Shown here piece after piece: positions 7,541 to 17,743 of a stretch of DNA of 64,000 bases. Both the position numbers and the translations under genes were made by a program. Under the pieces are notes generated by a model. The model worked only from the letters and a program-made list of their open reading frames with translations, did not search any database and had not been told where the DNA came from. Location: the NCBI GenBank assembly GCA_035533015.1, contig DATLUQ010000018.1, forward strand, positions 1 through 64,000. The letters are read 5' to 3'. This DNA is from Gemmatimonadaceae bacterium (lineage in GTDB: Bacteria > Gemmatimonadota > Gemmatimonadetes > Gemmatimonadales > Gemmatimonadaceae). How positions within the stretch are numbered: position 1 is the first letter of the stretch; each line of letters begins with the position of its first letter.

Positions 7541-8320
7541 ATGAGGAAACCATCCGGTGCCGTGGGGGCTTCCGGCAACATCGTGCTCCACACCGTACGT
7601 GGGGTGGCGACCATCACGTTCGGCCACCCCAAGGGAAATTCGCTGCCCGGGCCGCTGCTCCGGGGGTTGTCCGAGCGGATCGCCGCCGCCGGCGCCGACC
7701 CCAAGGCACGTGTGATCGTGCTGCGAAGCGAAGGCACCGGGCCATTCTGCGCGGGCGCGTCATTTGACGAGCTCACGGCGATCGATAACGCCCAGCGCGG
7801 AAAGGAGTTTTTCAGCGGCTTCGCCCACGTCATCCTCGCCATGATCCGGGCGCCCAAGTTCATCGTGACGCGGGTGCACGGCAAGGTGGCCGGGGGCGGC
7901 GTGGGGCTCGTGGCGGCGTCGGATTTCAGCGTCGCCGCGGCGGGCGCGTCGGCCAAACTGAGCGAGTTGGCGGTCGGGATCGGTCCGTTCGTGGTCGGCC
8001 CGGCCATCGAGCGCAAGATCGGGCTGGCGGCCTTCAGCGCGATGGCCGTGGACGCCGACTGGCGCGACGCGGCGTGGTGCGAGCGGCATGGCCTGTACTC
8101 GCGCGTCTATGCGGACCCGCCGGCGCTGGATGCCGGCCTCGACACGCTGGTGGCGACTTTAGCAAATTCGAATCCATCGGCGATGGCGCAGCTCAAGCAG
8201 GCGTTCTGGGCGGGCACGGAGGAATGGGACCTGCTGCTCACGGAGCGCGCCGAGATGAGCGGGACGCTGGTGCTGTCGGAGTTCACGCGGAACGCGATCG
8301 CGAGGTTCAAGGGAAAGTAG
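7541..8320 (+). CDS. Enoyl-CoA hydratase/isomerase family protein (paa-linked crotonase)
   Basis: This 259-residue crotonase has FGHPKGNSLPGPLL near the N-terminus, the oxyanion motif FCAGASFDELTAI, HGKVAGGGVGLVAASDF, and KLSELAVGIGPFVVGPAIERKIG carrying a likely catalytic Glu. The family is often encoded beside paa genes in Bacteroidota-like clusters. It may serve as the dehydroadipyl-CoA hydratase (PaaF role), since no other paaF is present, but this is an inference from position. It diverges from paaA. The start is either the ATG at 7541 or the GTG at 7535, which fits a GAAGGAAAGG ribosome-binding site better. The protein is not close to classical PaaF by eye, so I give no symbol. Confidence 0.85.
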   Translation: MRKPSGAVGASGNIVLHTVRGVATITFGHPKGNSLPGPLLRGLSERIAAAGADPKARVIVLRSEGTGPFCAGASFDELTAIDNAQRGKEFFSGFAHVILAMIRAPKFIVTRVHGKVAGGGVGLVAASDFSVAAAGASAKLSELAVGIGPFVVGPAIERKIGLAAFSAMAVDADWRDAAWCERHGLYSRVYADPPALDAGLDTLVATLANSNPSAMAQLKQAFWAGTEEWDLLLTERAEMSGTLVLSEFTRNAIARFKGK

Positions 8321-8321
8321 G

Positions 8322-8345
8322 GGATCCGGCGTCGTCCGCGGATCC
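8322..8345. terminator. Hairpin between convergent crotonase and dehydrogenase genes
   Basis: GGATCCG (8322-8328) pairs with CGGATCC (8339-8345) across a 10-base loop, right after the crotonase TAG and running into the stop of the opposite gene. There is no T-tract, so it would be a pause or mRNA-end hairpin rather than a textbook intrinsic terminator. Confidence 0.4.
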
Positions 8346-9526
8346 TACCCCACGTCCCCGTACACCCCCAGCACCGCATCCTCGAACGACTCCTTGAACC
8401 CGCCCGCCCGCACTCGCGCCGTGGCCTCGTAGCCGGCCGTGTCCAGCCGCTGGGCCGCCTCGAGCAGCACCTGCACGTCGAACGGCTGCCCTTCGAGGTG
8501 CGCCAGATACTCCTCGGCGGCCGTGAGATACCCCATCATGCCGCCGAGTTCGGTGGGGGCGTACACCTTCCCGGCATCGCGAAGGCGATCGGCGTCATGT
8601 GCATCGGGCATGACGAGATTCTCCGAACCGCACACCACGCGCACCCGCGGATTGGCGCAGATCGCGGAGACCGCCGTCGACTCCAGCGTGCCGCCCGCCG
8701 CGTTCACGACCACGGCATCCATCGGCATCGCGAGAAAGGCGGCCTGGTCCGCCGGTGCCCACGTCTTGACGCCCATGGCCTCCAGCTCCCGGCGCCGGTC
8801 GTCCCGCGGCTCCACGACGAGCAGACGCGTTCCATGCTCGCGCAGCCGCGCGATCATGTGGAGCCCGATGTTCCCCGCCCCGATCAACCCGACCGTGGCG
8901 CCCGCGAGATCGATGCCGAGGGCGCGGAGCATGCCCTTGAGCAACTGGTAGTTCCCCTCCCCGGTCGGCCCCGACGTGTCCGCAATTACACTTCCTTTAT
9001 AATGTTGGTTCAGGTAGGCGAGCGACTGCGTCCGGCCGTCGGACATCAGCCCGTGGCCCAGATCCTGCCCCGTCGTGAGGTAGAACCCGCCGCTGGCCTC
9101 GACATCCCGGAAGCACGAGACGGCCCAGTCGAGCAGCGCCACGTCGCGCGGCTGCCCCACCCGGGCGTCGGGCGTGGGTTGGAGCACGCACTTGCCGCCG
9201 CAGATGCGGCCGATGCTCTTGAGCGTGAGCGGCCCGCCCACCTTGATCACGCGCGACCAGTGGACCTTCTCCTCCATCCCCATGGCGAGACCGATGGCCT
9301 CATGGTCGGGCGTGAAGCCGGGCGAACTGACGCGCGACTCGGGGGCGATACGAAAACCGCCCAGCGAGAGCTTCTGGGAGCCCGGCTCGGCGTGCGTCGC
9401 GATGCTGAGCGTCCAGCCGTTGGCATCGTCGTGGTACCGGTAGACCCACACGTTGGGGTGCCGGGTCTGCGACAGCTCGGGCACGATGGCCTGGGCTGCC
9501 GCAGGCTGCAGAATCGTCTTCTTCAT
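8345..9526 (-). CDS. Divergent Glu/Leu/Phe/Val-type amino acid dehydrogenase
   Basis: The 393-residue protein aligns by eye along its length with leucine/phenylalanine dehydrogenases. It has the substrate-domain strand LSLGGFRI, a GGKCVL lysine segment, YLTTGQDLGHG in place of the usual YxTAEDVGT, then GNYQLLKGMLRALG. The NAD site GLIGAGNIG is near residues 215-223, and CGSENLVM and KVYAPTELGGMMGY follow. Such enzymes reversibly deaminate amino acids to 2-oxoacids. Here it is 19 bp downstream of hmgA in the hppD-hmgA operon, so deamination of phenylalanine or tyrosine to the pyruvate used by HPPD is an attractive role. About 20 extra residues lie between the GG and GGK segments, and the substrate cannot be read from sequence. 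Confidence 0.72.
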   Translation of the reverse strand: MKKTILQPAAAQAIVPELSQTRHPNVWVYRYHDDANGWTLSIATHAEPGSQKLSLGGFRIAPESRVSSPGFTPDHEAIGLAMGMEEKVHWSRVIKVGGPLTLKSIGRICGGKCVLQPTPDARVGQPRDVALLDWAVSCFRDVEASGGFYLTTGQDLGHGLMSDGRTQSLAYLNQHYKGSVIADTSGPTGEGNYQLLKGMLRALGIDLAGATVGLIGAGNIGLHMIARLREHGTRLLVVEPRDDRRRELEAMGVKTWAPADQAAFLAMPMDAVVVNAAGGTLESTAVSAICANPRVRVVCGSENLVMPDAHDADRLRDAGKVYAPTELGGMMGYLTAAEEYLAHLEGQPFDVQVLLEAAQRLDTAGYEATARVRAGGFKESFEDAVLGVYGDVG

Positions 9527-9545
9527 GTCTCGACCGTCAGGGCGG

Positions 9546-10736
9546 TCAGGAAGTCGGTGGATTGAAGGCCGCGTGCTGGGCGTCGATCCAGCTCTTGTGG
9601 TACTCCGGATCCTCGATGGGAAGCGCGGCCTTGGCGACGGTGAGCGGACGGAAGCTGTCCATCATCACCGCCAGTTCGTCGGTGTACTTGGCGCCGATCG
9701 AGGCCTCGGCGCGCCCCGGATGCGGCCCGTGCGGGATGCCGTCCGGGTGGTGCGTGATGCTGCCGAACTCGATCCCCTTGCGGCTCATGAACTCGCTCGA
9801 CGCGTAGTACAGCACCTCGTCGGAATCGACATTGCTGTGGTTGTACGGCGCCGGCACCGAGTTGGGATCGAAGTCGTACGGGCGCGGGCAGAACGAGCAG
9901 ATCACGAACCCGTCGCCCTCGAAGGTCTGGTGCACCGGCGGCGGCTGGTGCACGCGTCCCACGATGGGCTCGAAGTCCCGGATGTTGAACGCCCACGGGT
10001 AGAAGTAGCCGTCCCACCCGACGACGTCGAGCGGATGGTGGTCGATGATGTATTCGTTGAGTCCGTTGTACTGCTTGACCAGGAAGCGGAAGTCGCCCTT
10101 CTCGTCATGCGTGCGCAACTCCTCCGGAATGCGGATGTCGCGCTCCGAGTACGGCGCGCCTTCCTTGAGCTGGCCGAACTCGTTGCGGTAGCGCTGGGGC
10201 GTGCGCACGTGCCCGCGGCTCTCGAACACCAGCAGTTTGGGCTGCTCCCCCGCGTTCATCTGATACCGGTGCATGATGCCCCGGTGGATGACGAGATAGT
10301 CTCCCTCGCCGAACGGCAGATCGCCGAACTGCGTTTCCAGCACGCCACTCCCCTTGGCGACGTAAACCACCTCGTCGCCCTGCGCGTTGCGGTAGTAGTG
10401 CTCGTCGCGAACCGTGGGCTCCACGTAGAGCATCGCGATGTCGCGATTGAACAGCAGCGGCGTGCGATCGAGCGTGGGGCTGCCGTGCGGCTTCACCCCC
10501 GACGTGCGGAAGTGCCGGTGCTTGAGCGTCCGATCGGGATCCTTCTCGTACGTCATCTCCCGCAGCCGCTTCACCGACTTCACGGTCGTCGGCGGATACA
10601 CGTGATACAACAGCGCCGACGTGCCGGTGAACCCTTCGTGACCCATCAGCTGTTCGGCGTACAAGCCGCCGTCCGGCTTGCGGAAGACGGTATGCCGCTT
10701 TCGCGGAATCTGCCCCAGCGTGTGGTAGAAGGGCAT
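9546..10736 (-). CDS. hmgA: Homogentisate 1,2-dioxygenase
   Basis: The 396-residue cupin-type dioxygenase opens the ring of homogentisate to maleylacetoacetate. Non-haem iron ligands are visible: His and Glu in YNHSNVDSDEVLYY and His in HHPDGIPHGPHPG. The N-terminal half has the GKxRTxF-like FNRDIAMLYVEPT and VIHRGIMHRYQ cupin strands. It is shorter than the 430-440 residues of animal and Pseudomonas enzymes, as in many bacterial homologues. The ATG at 10736 overlaps the hppD stop as ATGA; open frame upstream of this is antisense to the start of hppD and is ignored. Confidence 0.92.
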   Translation of the reverse strand: MPFYHTLGQIPRKRHTVFRKPDGGLYAEQLMGHEGFTGTSALLYHVYPPTTVKSVKRLREMTYEKDPDRTLKHRHFRTSGVKPHGSPTLDRTPLLFNRDIAMLYVEPTVRDEHYYRNAQGDEVVYVAKGSGVLETQFGDLPFGEGDYLVIHRGIMHRYQMNAGEQPKLLVFESRGHVRTPQRYRNEFGQLKEGAPYSERDIRIPEELRTHDEKGDFRFLVKQYNGLNEYIIDHHPLDVVGWDGYFYPWAFNIRDFEPIVGRVHQPPPVHQTFEGDGFVICSFCPRPYDFDPNSVPAPYNHSNVDSDEVLYYASSEFMSRKGIEFGSITHHPDGIPHGPHPGRAEASIGAKYTDELAVMMDSFRPLTVAKAALPIEDPEYHKSWIDAQHAAFNPPTS

Positions 10737-11860
10737 CAGAGGTTTCCGCGCAGCGCCTGTTCGCGCTCGATCGCTTCGAACAGTGCCTTGAAGTTGCCCG
10801 CGCCGAAGCTCCTGGCACCCTTGCGCTGGATGATCTCGAAGAACACGGTGGGCCGGTCTTCCACGGGCTTGCTGAAGATCTGGAGCAGATACCCCTCGTC
10901 GTCGCGGTCGACGAGGATGCCCAGCTCCTTGAGCGGCGCGATGTCCTCGTCGATGTGGCCCACGCGGTCGAGGACGGTGTCGTAGTACGTGGCGGGCACG
11001 CGCAGGAACTCGACGCCGTTCTTGCGCAGTTTGGTCACGGTCTTGACGATGTCGTTGGTCTCGAGCGCGATGTGCTGCACCCCGGCGCCGCGGTAGAACT
11101 CCAGGTACTCGTCGATCTGCGACTTCTTGCGCCCCACCGCCGGTTCGTTGAGTGGGAACTTGATGCGGCCGTTGCCGTTCGATACGACTTTCGACATGAG
11201 CGCCGAATACTCGGTGCTGATCGCCTTGTCGTCGAACGAGATCAGGTTGTAGAAGCCGAGCACGTCTTCGTAGAACCGGACCCACTGGTTCATGGCGCCG
11301 AGTTCGACGTTGCCCACGCAGTGGTCCACGTATTTGAGGCCCACCGGCTTGCCCTGGAACACCGGATCGACGGCCACGAACCCCGGCAGGAACGCTCCCT
11401 TGTACTTCCGGCGCTCGACCAGCGAATGGATGGTCTCGCCGTACGTCTGGATGGCCGCGATGACCACCTCGCCGTACTTGTCCTGGATGACTTCGGGCTC
11501 GCGGACCGGCACGGCCCCGCGCTTGACCGCCTTGGCGTACGCCGTCCTGGCATTGTTCACCCAGAGCGCCAGATCCTTCACGCCGTCGCCGTGATCGTGG
11601 ACGTGGCGCGCGATATCGCCCTCGGGCGTGACCGCCGTGGTGAACACGAACCGCACCTTGCCCTGCTGCAGCACGTAGCTGGCCCGGTCCCGCGTTCCCG
11701 TCTCCGGCCCCCGATACGCGACCAGTTTGAAGCCGAACGCCGCCCGGTAATAGAGGCTCGCCTGCTTGGCGTTGCCCACATAGAACTCGACGTAGTCGGT
11801 GCCATTGATGGGGAACGCATCATGCGCCTGAGCCGGCGCCGGATGGGTTTGAGTGGCCAT
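10736..11860 (-). CDS. hppD: 4-Hydroxyphenylpyruvate dioxygenase
   Basis: The 374-residue protein converts 4-hydroxyphenylpyruvate to homogentisate. The three iron ligands sit in the expected contexts: YVDHCVGNV, VQHIALETNDI and the Glu of TVFFEIIQRKGA near the C-terminus. Two vicinal-oxygen-chelate domains are evident (about residues 15-160 and 175-350). A GAGG ribosome-binding site lies about eight bases before the ATG. It is the first gene of hppD-hmgA-dehydrogenase and diverges from a Ser/Thr kinase gene. Confidence 0.95.
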   Translation of the reverse strand: MATQTHPAPAQAHDAFPINGTDYVEFYVGNAKQASLYYRAAFGFKLVAYRGPETGTRDRASYVLQQGKVRFVFTTAVTPEGDIARHVHDHGDGVKDLALWVNNARTAYAKAVKRGAVPVREPEVIQDKYGEVVIAAIQTYGETIHSLVERRKYKGAFLPGFVAVDPVFQGKPVGLKYVDHCVGNVELGAMNQWVRFYEDVLGFYNLISFDDKAISTEYSALMSKVVSNGNGRIKFPLNEPAVGRKKSQIDEYLEFYRGAGVQHIALETNDIVKTVTKLRKNGVEFLRVPATYYDTVLDRVGHIDEDIAPLKELGILVDRDDEGYLLQIFSKPVEDRPTVFFEIIQRKGARSFGAGNFKALFEAIEREQALRGNL

Positions 11861-11911
11861 GGTGAGGACCTCGCAATGGAGATGCGGCAGGGCGATGGGC
11901 GGTACGCGTCC

Positions 11912-11940
11912 AATCTAACGGCCTCGCGCGCCGCCGCGAA
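11912..11940 (-). promoter_or_regulatory. Predicted promoter of hppD
   Basis: On the minus strand, TTCGCG (11940-11935), a 17-base spacer and TAGATT (11917-11912) precede hppD and predict a leader of about 45 bases containing the GAGG site. TAGATT is the same -10 hexamer as in front of paaA and acetoacetyl-CoA synthetase. The -35 match is weak. Confidence 0.4.
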
Positions 11941-11996
11941 ACGGGGCATCTTTCCCGGAGCCCGCGCCTTCGCGAAACCCCCACCCGCCGAATCCG

Positions 11997-12002
11997 TATC
12001 TT
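11997..12002 (+). promoter_or_regulatory. Possible leaderless -10 element of the kinase gene
   Basis: TATCTT ends eight bases before the kinase ATG. The string TATCTTCCGTG is identical to that in front of the crotonase gene (7527-7537), including the distance to the ATG. No convincing -35 box is present. Confidence 0.4.
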
Positions 12003-12010
12003 CCGTGACG

Positions 12011-13737
12011 ATGCCAACGGCAGAACTCGCGACCTTCGCCCGGCTCCTCCAGGGCCAGTACGCGCTCGAACGCGAGATCGGCCGCGGCGGGATGGGGATC
12101 GTCTACCTGGGCCGCGACCTCAAGCTGGACCGGCCCGTCGCCATCAAGACGCTTCCACCCCACCTGGCAGCCGATCCGGCCATTCGCGAGCGGTTCCTGC
12201 GCGAGGCCCGCACCGCGGCCAAGCTGTCCCACCCGAACATCGTGCCGATCTACCGGGCCGACGAACTGGACGGCCAGGTGTTCTTCGCCATGGGCTACGT
12301 GGACGGCCAGTCGGTGGCCGAGGCCCTGCGCGACGCGAAACGCCTGGATCCGCGCGCCGTGCTGCGCCAGATGCGCGACGTGGCGGGCGCGCTCGGGTAC
12401 GCGAGCGGGCAGGGCGTGGTGCATCGCGACGTGAAGGCCGAAAATATCCTCGTCGAGCGGACGACGGGGCGCGCGATGGTGACCGATTTCGGCATTGCGC
12501 GGCTGGCCGAGGCGGCGCCGCTCACGGCCACCGGCCAGGTGCTCGGCACGGTCTATTATATGAGTCCGGAGCAGGTCACGGGCGATCGGCTGGACGGCCG
12601 CAGCGATCTCTACTCGCTGGGCGTGGTCGGCTTCTACGCGCTCACCGGCCGGTTTCCGTTCGATGCGACGTTGGCGTCGGCCGTGTTGATCGCGCAGGTG
12701 AACAAGCAGCCGCCGCCCCTGCTGACCGTCGCACCCGATGCGCCGCGCGCGCTGGCCGAGATCATCGATCGCTGCCTCGCCAAGCAGCCGTCGGCGCGGT
12801 TCCAGTCGGGCGAGGAACTGGCCGAGGCGCTCACCCGCGTGGAGGGCGAGGTGGCGCGGGACGCGGTGCGCGCTACCACCCTGCCCCACGCACCGGCCCT
12901 GGTGTCGGAAGACGAAGCGCAGGCCATCTGGGCACGGGCCGCGGCACTCCAGGCCGAGACCGGCATCCAACCGCGGCCGGTCCCGTTCTCCGCCTCACGC
13001 GATTCGGCCGCCGACGCCAACCGCACGTCGGGCTACGACGTCGCATCGGTGCGCGATGCGGCCCTCGAGGCGGGAATACCCGCGCAGTACGTGGACCACG
13101 CGATGGCCGAGCGGGGACTGATGCGCGCTCCTGCCGCGCCGGGTGTGGCGGCGCCGCTCGCGGTGAGCGTGCTGGACCTCAGTCCGAAGCCGTCGCGCCT
13201 GCTGGGCGCCCCGATGAACATAGAATTCGAGGCCGTGGTGGGCGGGGAGATGACCGAAGCGGATTTCGATCTGACCGTCGATACCATCCGCCGTCGCATG
13301 GCGCAGGCCGGCGCCGTATCCGCAGTGGGTCGGTCGGTCACCTGGACGTCGCTCGCGCGCCAGCGGACCGTGCACGTGTCGGTACTGTCGCGCAACGGCA
13401 AGACCACGATCCGCGCGGCGGAGAACATGGAATCGCTGGGCCGCCGGGCCCGGATCATCGGATTGATCGGGGGAGGATACCTCACGGCTGGAACCGTCGG
13501 GATCTCGGCGCACCTGTTCGCAAACGCCGGCAACCTGGGCATTGTAGGCGCGGTCGGACTCGCGGGGCTCACGTTCGGTGCGGTGCTCGCGGCCGCCCGG
13601 TATTCGTACGGGACGAGCGCCCGCAAGCGGCAGGCCCGGCTCCGCAAGCTCACCGAGGAACTCGTCGAACAGGCGCGCCAGTCGATCGAGTCCACGAACG
13701 CTGCGATCGCGTCGGGCGGCCGGCTCAAGCTCACCCC

Positions 13738-13741
<4 letters not shown>
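12011..13741 (+). CDS. Serine/threonine protein kinase with C-terminal membrane region
   Basis: The 576-residue protein starts with a complete Hanks-type kinase domain (about residues 17-275). Visible are the glycine loop GRGGMGIVY (24-32), VAIK with Lys46, HRDVKAEN with catalytic Asp140, DFGIAR (159-164) and YMSPEQ. A roughly 200-residue linker of unrecognised fold follows. Two membrane segments are predicted at about 482-503 and 508-528, and then a basic, likely helical tail. No PASTA, FHA or propeller sensor is present, so the membrane hairpin is near the C-terminus and most of the protein should be cytoplasmic. Its target is unknown. It lies between aromatic catabolic genes, and its TAA overlaps the TAA of the convergent acetoacetyl-CoA synthetase. 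Confidence 0.9.
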
Positions 13742-15738
<1,997 letters not shown>

Positions 15739-15760
15739 GGGAGACAATCTATGAACTGAT

Positions 15761-15858
15761 GGCAGGACGGTAAGACAGTAGGACAGTAGGACGGAAAACT
15801 GCGTGACGCAGTTCTCCCACTACCCTCCTGCTCTCCTACTCTCCTACTCTCCTACTAC
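15761..15858. repeat. Hairpin repeat, copy A, with 8-bp tandem units
   Basis: The left arm carries two ACAGTAGG units followed by ACGG, the middle is a perfect small hairpin AACTGCG-TGA-CGCAGTT, and the right arm ends in three tandem CTCTCCTA units (15831-15854). It fills the gap between acetoacetyl-CoA synthetase and the M28 peptidase gene and supplies the TAG stop of the latter. It shares the GACAGTAGGACGGA block with copy C at 49.8 kb. Confidence 0.75.
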
Positions 15859-17588
15859 TTCAATCTCGGCTTCGTGGATCTCGGCGCCAGCTCGCACGAC
15901 GGCCACACCGGCGGGCCGCCCCGTCCCCGGCCGCCGCCACGCCCGAACCCGCGGCCGCCCCCCGCGCCGCGCCCACGCGCCGCCGCCATCAGCGAGTCCT
16001 CGTGCGCCCTGGCCACGAGGTCGATGCGCTCGCGGGTGATCTGCGTGGGGTCCTGCGCCGCCAGGTAGACAAGCATGGCCGTGAGCGTGGCATTGGCATG
16101 CAGATCGGGGAACACGATCTTGTCGTACGTGTCGCGGTCGGTGTGCCAGGTGTAGTTGCCGTAGTCCCACGAGAGCGCGCCCAGTCCCGTGATCGGCGCG
16201 CCCGAGCAGCTGAACGAGAAATCATCGCTGCCTCCGCCCGCCGGCCCACCCGGGCTGCCGTCGTAGCCCGTCTGGAGCTTGAACTCCACGGGCACGGTGT
16301 TCATCCAGCGCGTGAGGTGCGCCGCCGCGTCTGGCAGGCCGCCGGCATTGAGGCGCACGATGCGCCCGGTGCCGTTGTCCTGGTTGAACAGCATCTGCAG
16401 CCCCTTCATCACGTCCGGGTGATCTTCGGTGAACGCCTTGGAACCGACTTCCCCCTCCTCCTCGCCGCTCCAGTGGCCGGCGATGATCGTCCGGCTCGGA
16501 TGCGGCAGCACCAGCTTGAGGATGCGCATGGCCTCGAGCATGGTCATCGTCCCGGTGCCGTTGTCGGTAGCGCCCGACGACCCGTCCCACGAATCGAAAT
16601 GCGACGACAGCACCACGTACTCGTCCGGGTGCTCCGTGCCGGGAATGGTCGCCACGACGTTGAACACCGGCTGCTCGCCCAGCAGCTTGCCGTCCAGGTT
16701 CAGGCGGAGCTTGGGGTGCTGGTGGTTCTCGGTGAGGCGGAATACGAGCGCGTAGTCCTCGCACGACAGGGTGATGGCCGGCGTCTTGGTATTATAAGTC
16801 TCAAATATCTCGCGGGTGCCCCACCCGTTCTTGGGGCGCGAGGTGATGATGCCGCCCGCACCGCCCGCTTCGAGGCGCACGCCCAATTCGCCGCCGCCCA
16901 GCGCCAGGCTGTACCCCGTGCCCCGGACATTGCGGCCGCCCCACTCGCGCGCCAGCTCCTGGCGCACCGAGTCCATGTGCGCCGCCACCTCAGGAGCCGC
17001 GTTCGCCGCCCAGTCGTCGGTGGGCCGGCAGCTCGCCGGCGGCGCATTGACGAGCACGAGCTTGCCCTTGGCCTGTGGCAGCCAGTTCACGAACTCCGTG
17101 CTGTCGGCGAAGTGCGGCAGGATGACCGGTTCGTAGACCACGTCCTTGCCGCCGGTGCCCGGGCTGTAGCCGACCATCGTCCCTTCGAGCGTGCGCACCC
17201 GCGGCGCGATGAGGTCGATGTGCGACGGACCGCGGATCCAGCCGCGCCACGTGCCGTATTGCTCTTCCTTGGCGCTGATGCCGAGCGACTGATACGTGGC
17301 CACGAGCCAGTCCTGCGCCCGCTTCAGATCGGGCGTGCCCATCAACCGGGGGCCCAGTGAATCGAACAGGACCTGCGAGAACCGTTCGGTGTGCGAGCTG
17401 TCCATGCCGAGCGTCCAGATCCGTCGGATGATCGGATCGGCGGTCGGGAAGGTCGGGGCCGACGGGGCGAACACGGCCGAGTTCTCCGGCGTGGCGCCGC
17501 CACCGCCAAAGCCACCGCCGCGTTGCGCCGCGGCGAGCGTGGGAAGCGCGATCAGGGCACCAACGGCCGCCATCCACTTGCGGGACAT
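15855..17588 (-). CDS. Secreted M28 family zinc aminopeptidase
   Basis: The 577-residue protein has a signal peptide (cut near LAAAQ, residues 18-22), a glycine-rich start, a PA-like insert at about 130-260 and an M28 catalytic domain. Zinc ligands are visible as HFDSWDG (His330, Asp332), TDNGTG (Asp342), the WSGEEEGE pair (general base and ligand), FNQDNG and a late HTDRDTYDK. Such enzymes trim N-terminal residues or dipeptides outside the cytoplasm. The C-terminus (about 525-565) is Gly/Arg-rich low-complexity, and the last codons and stop lie in repeat DNA. An AGGAGGG ribosome-binding site precedes the ATG. Confidence 0.88.
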   Translation of the reverse strand: MSRKWMAAVGALIALPTLAAAQRGGGFGGGGATPENSAVFAPSAPTFPTADPIIRRIWTLGMDSSHTERFSQVLFDSLGPRLMGTPDLKRAQDWLVATYQSLGISAKEEQYGTWRGWIRGPSHIDLIAPRVRTLEGTMVGYSPGTGGKDVVYEPVILPHFADSTEFVNWLPQAKGKLVLVNAPPASCRPTDDWAANAAPEVAAHMDSVRQELAREWGGRNVRGTGYSLALGGGELGVRLEAGGAGGIITSRPKNGWGTREIFETYNTKTPAITLSCEDYALVFRLTENHQHPKLRLNLDGKLLGEQPVFNVVATIPGTEHPDEYVVLSSHFDSWDGSSGATDNGTGTMTMLEAMRILKLVLPHPSRTIIAGHWSGEEEGEVGSKAFTEDHPDVMKGLQMLFNQDNGTGRIVRLNAGGLPDAAAHLTRWMNTVPVEFKLQTGYDGSPGGPAGGGSDDFSFSCSGAPITGLGALSWDYGNYTWHTDRDTYDKIVFPDLHANATLTAMLVYLAAQDPTQITRERIDLVARAHEDSLMAAARGRGAGGGRGFGRGGGRGRGGPPVWPSCELAPRSTKPRLK

Positions 17589-17694
17589 GCGCCCTCCTGG
17601 AGAGCACGGGGGAGGATCGAGATCTCAGGTGAGTGTGACCCGGCGAAGTTGCGGTGGCGCCACGCGCCCGGTCAAGGATGGGGGTGGGAGCGGA

Positions 17695-17742
17695 GGAGCG
17701 TAAACGGCGTTCCGCAGTCATCCGCCCTACCCTCCTACCCTT
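17695..17742. repeat. Hairpin repeat, copy B (partial)
   Basis: This short copy shares the block CGGCGTTCCGCAGT, then ATCCG and CCTAC, with copy C (49.8 kb). It has only degenerate arms (GGAGGAG against CCCTCCTACC). It sits immediately after the stop of the FKBP gene and before the M28 start. The 156-bp gap holds nothing else I recognise. Confidence 0.55.
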
Positions 17743-17743
17743 A

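Noticed and set aside
10955-12010. In-frame extension upstream of the Ser/Thr kinase
   Set aside because: It is antisense to hppD; kinase homology starts just after the ATG at 12011.
15761-15858. 8-bp tandem units as a CRISPR array or insertion-sequence end
   Set aside because: Units are too short, lack spacers, and no transposase or target duplication is visible nearby.
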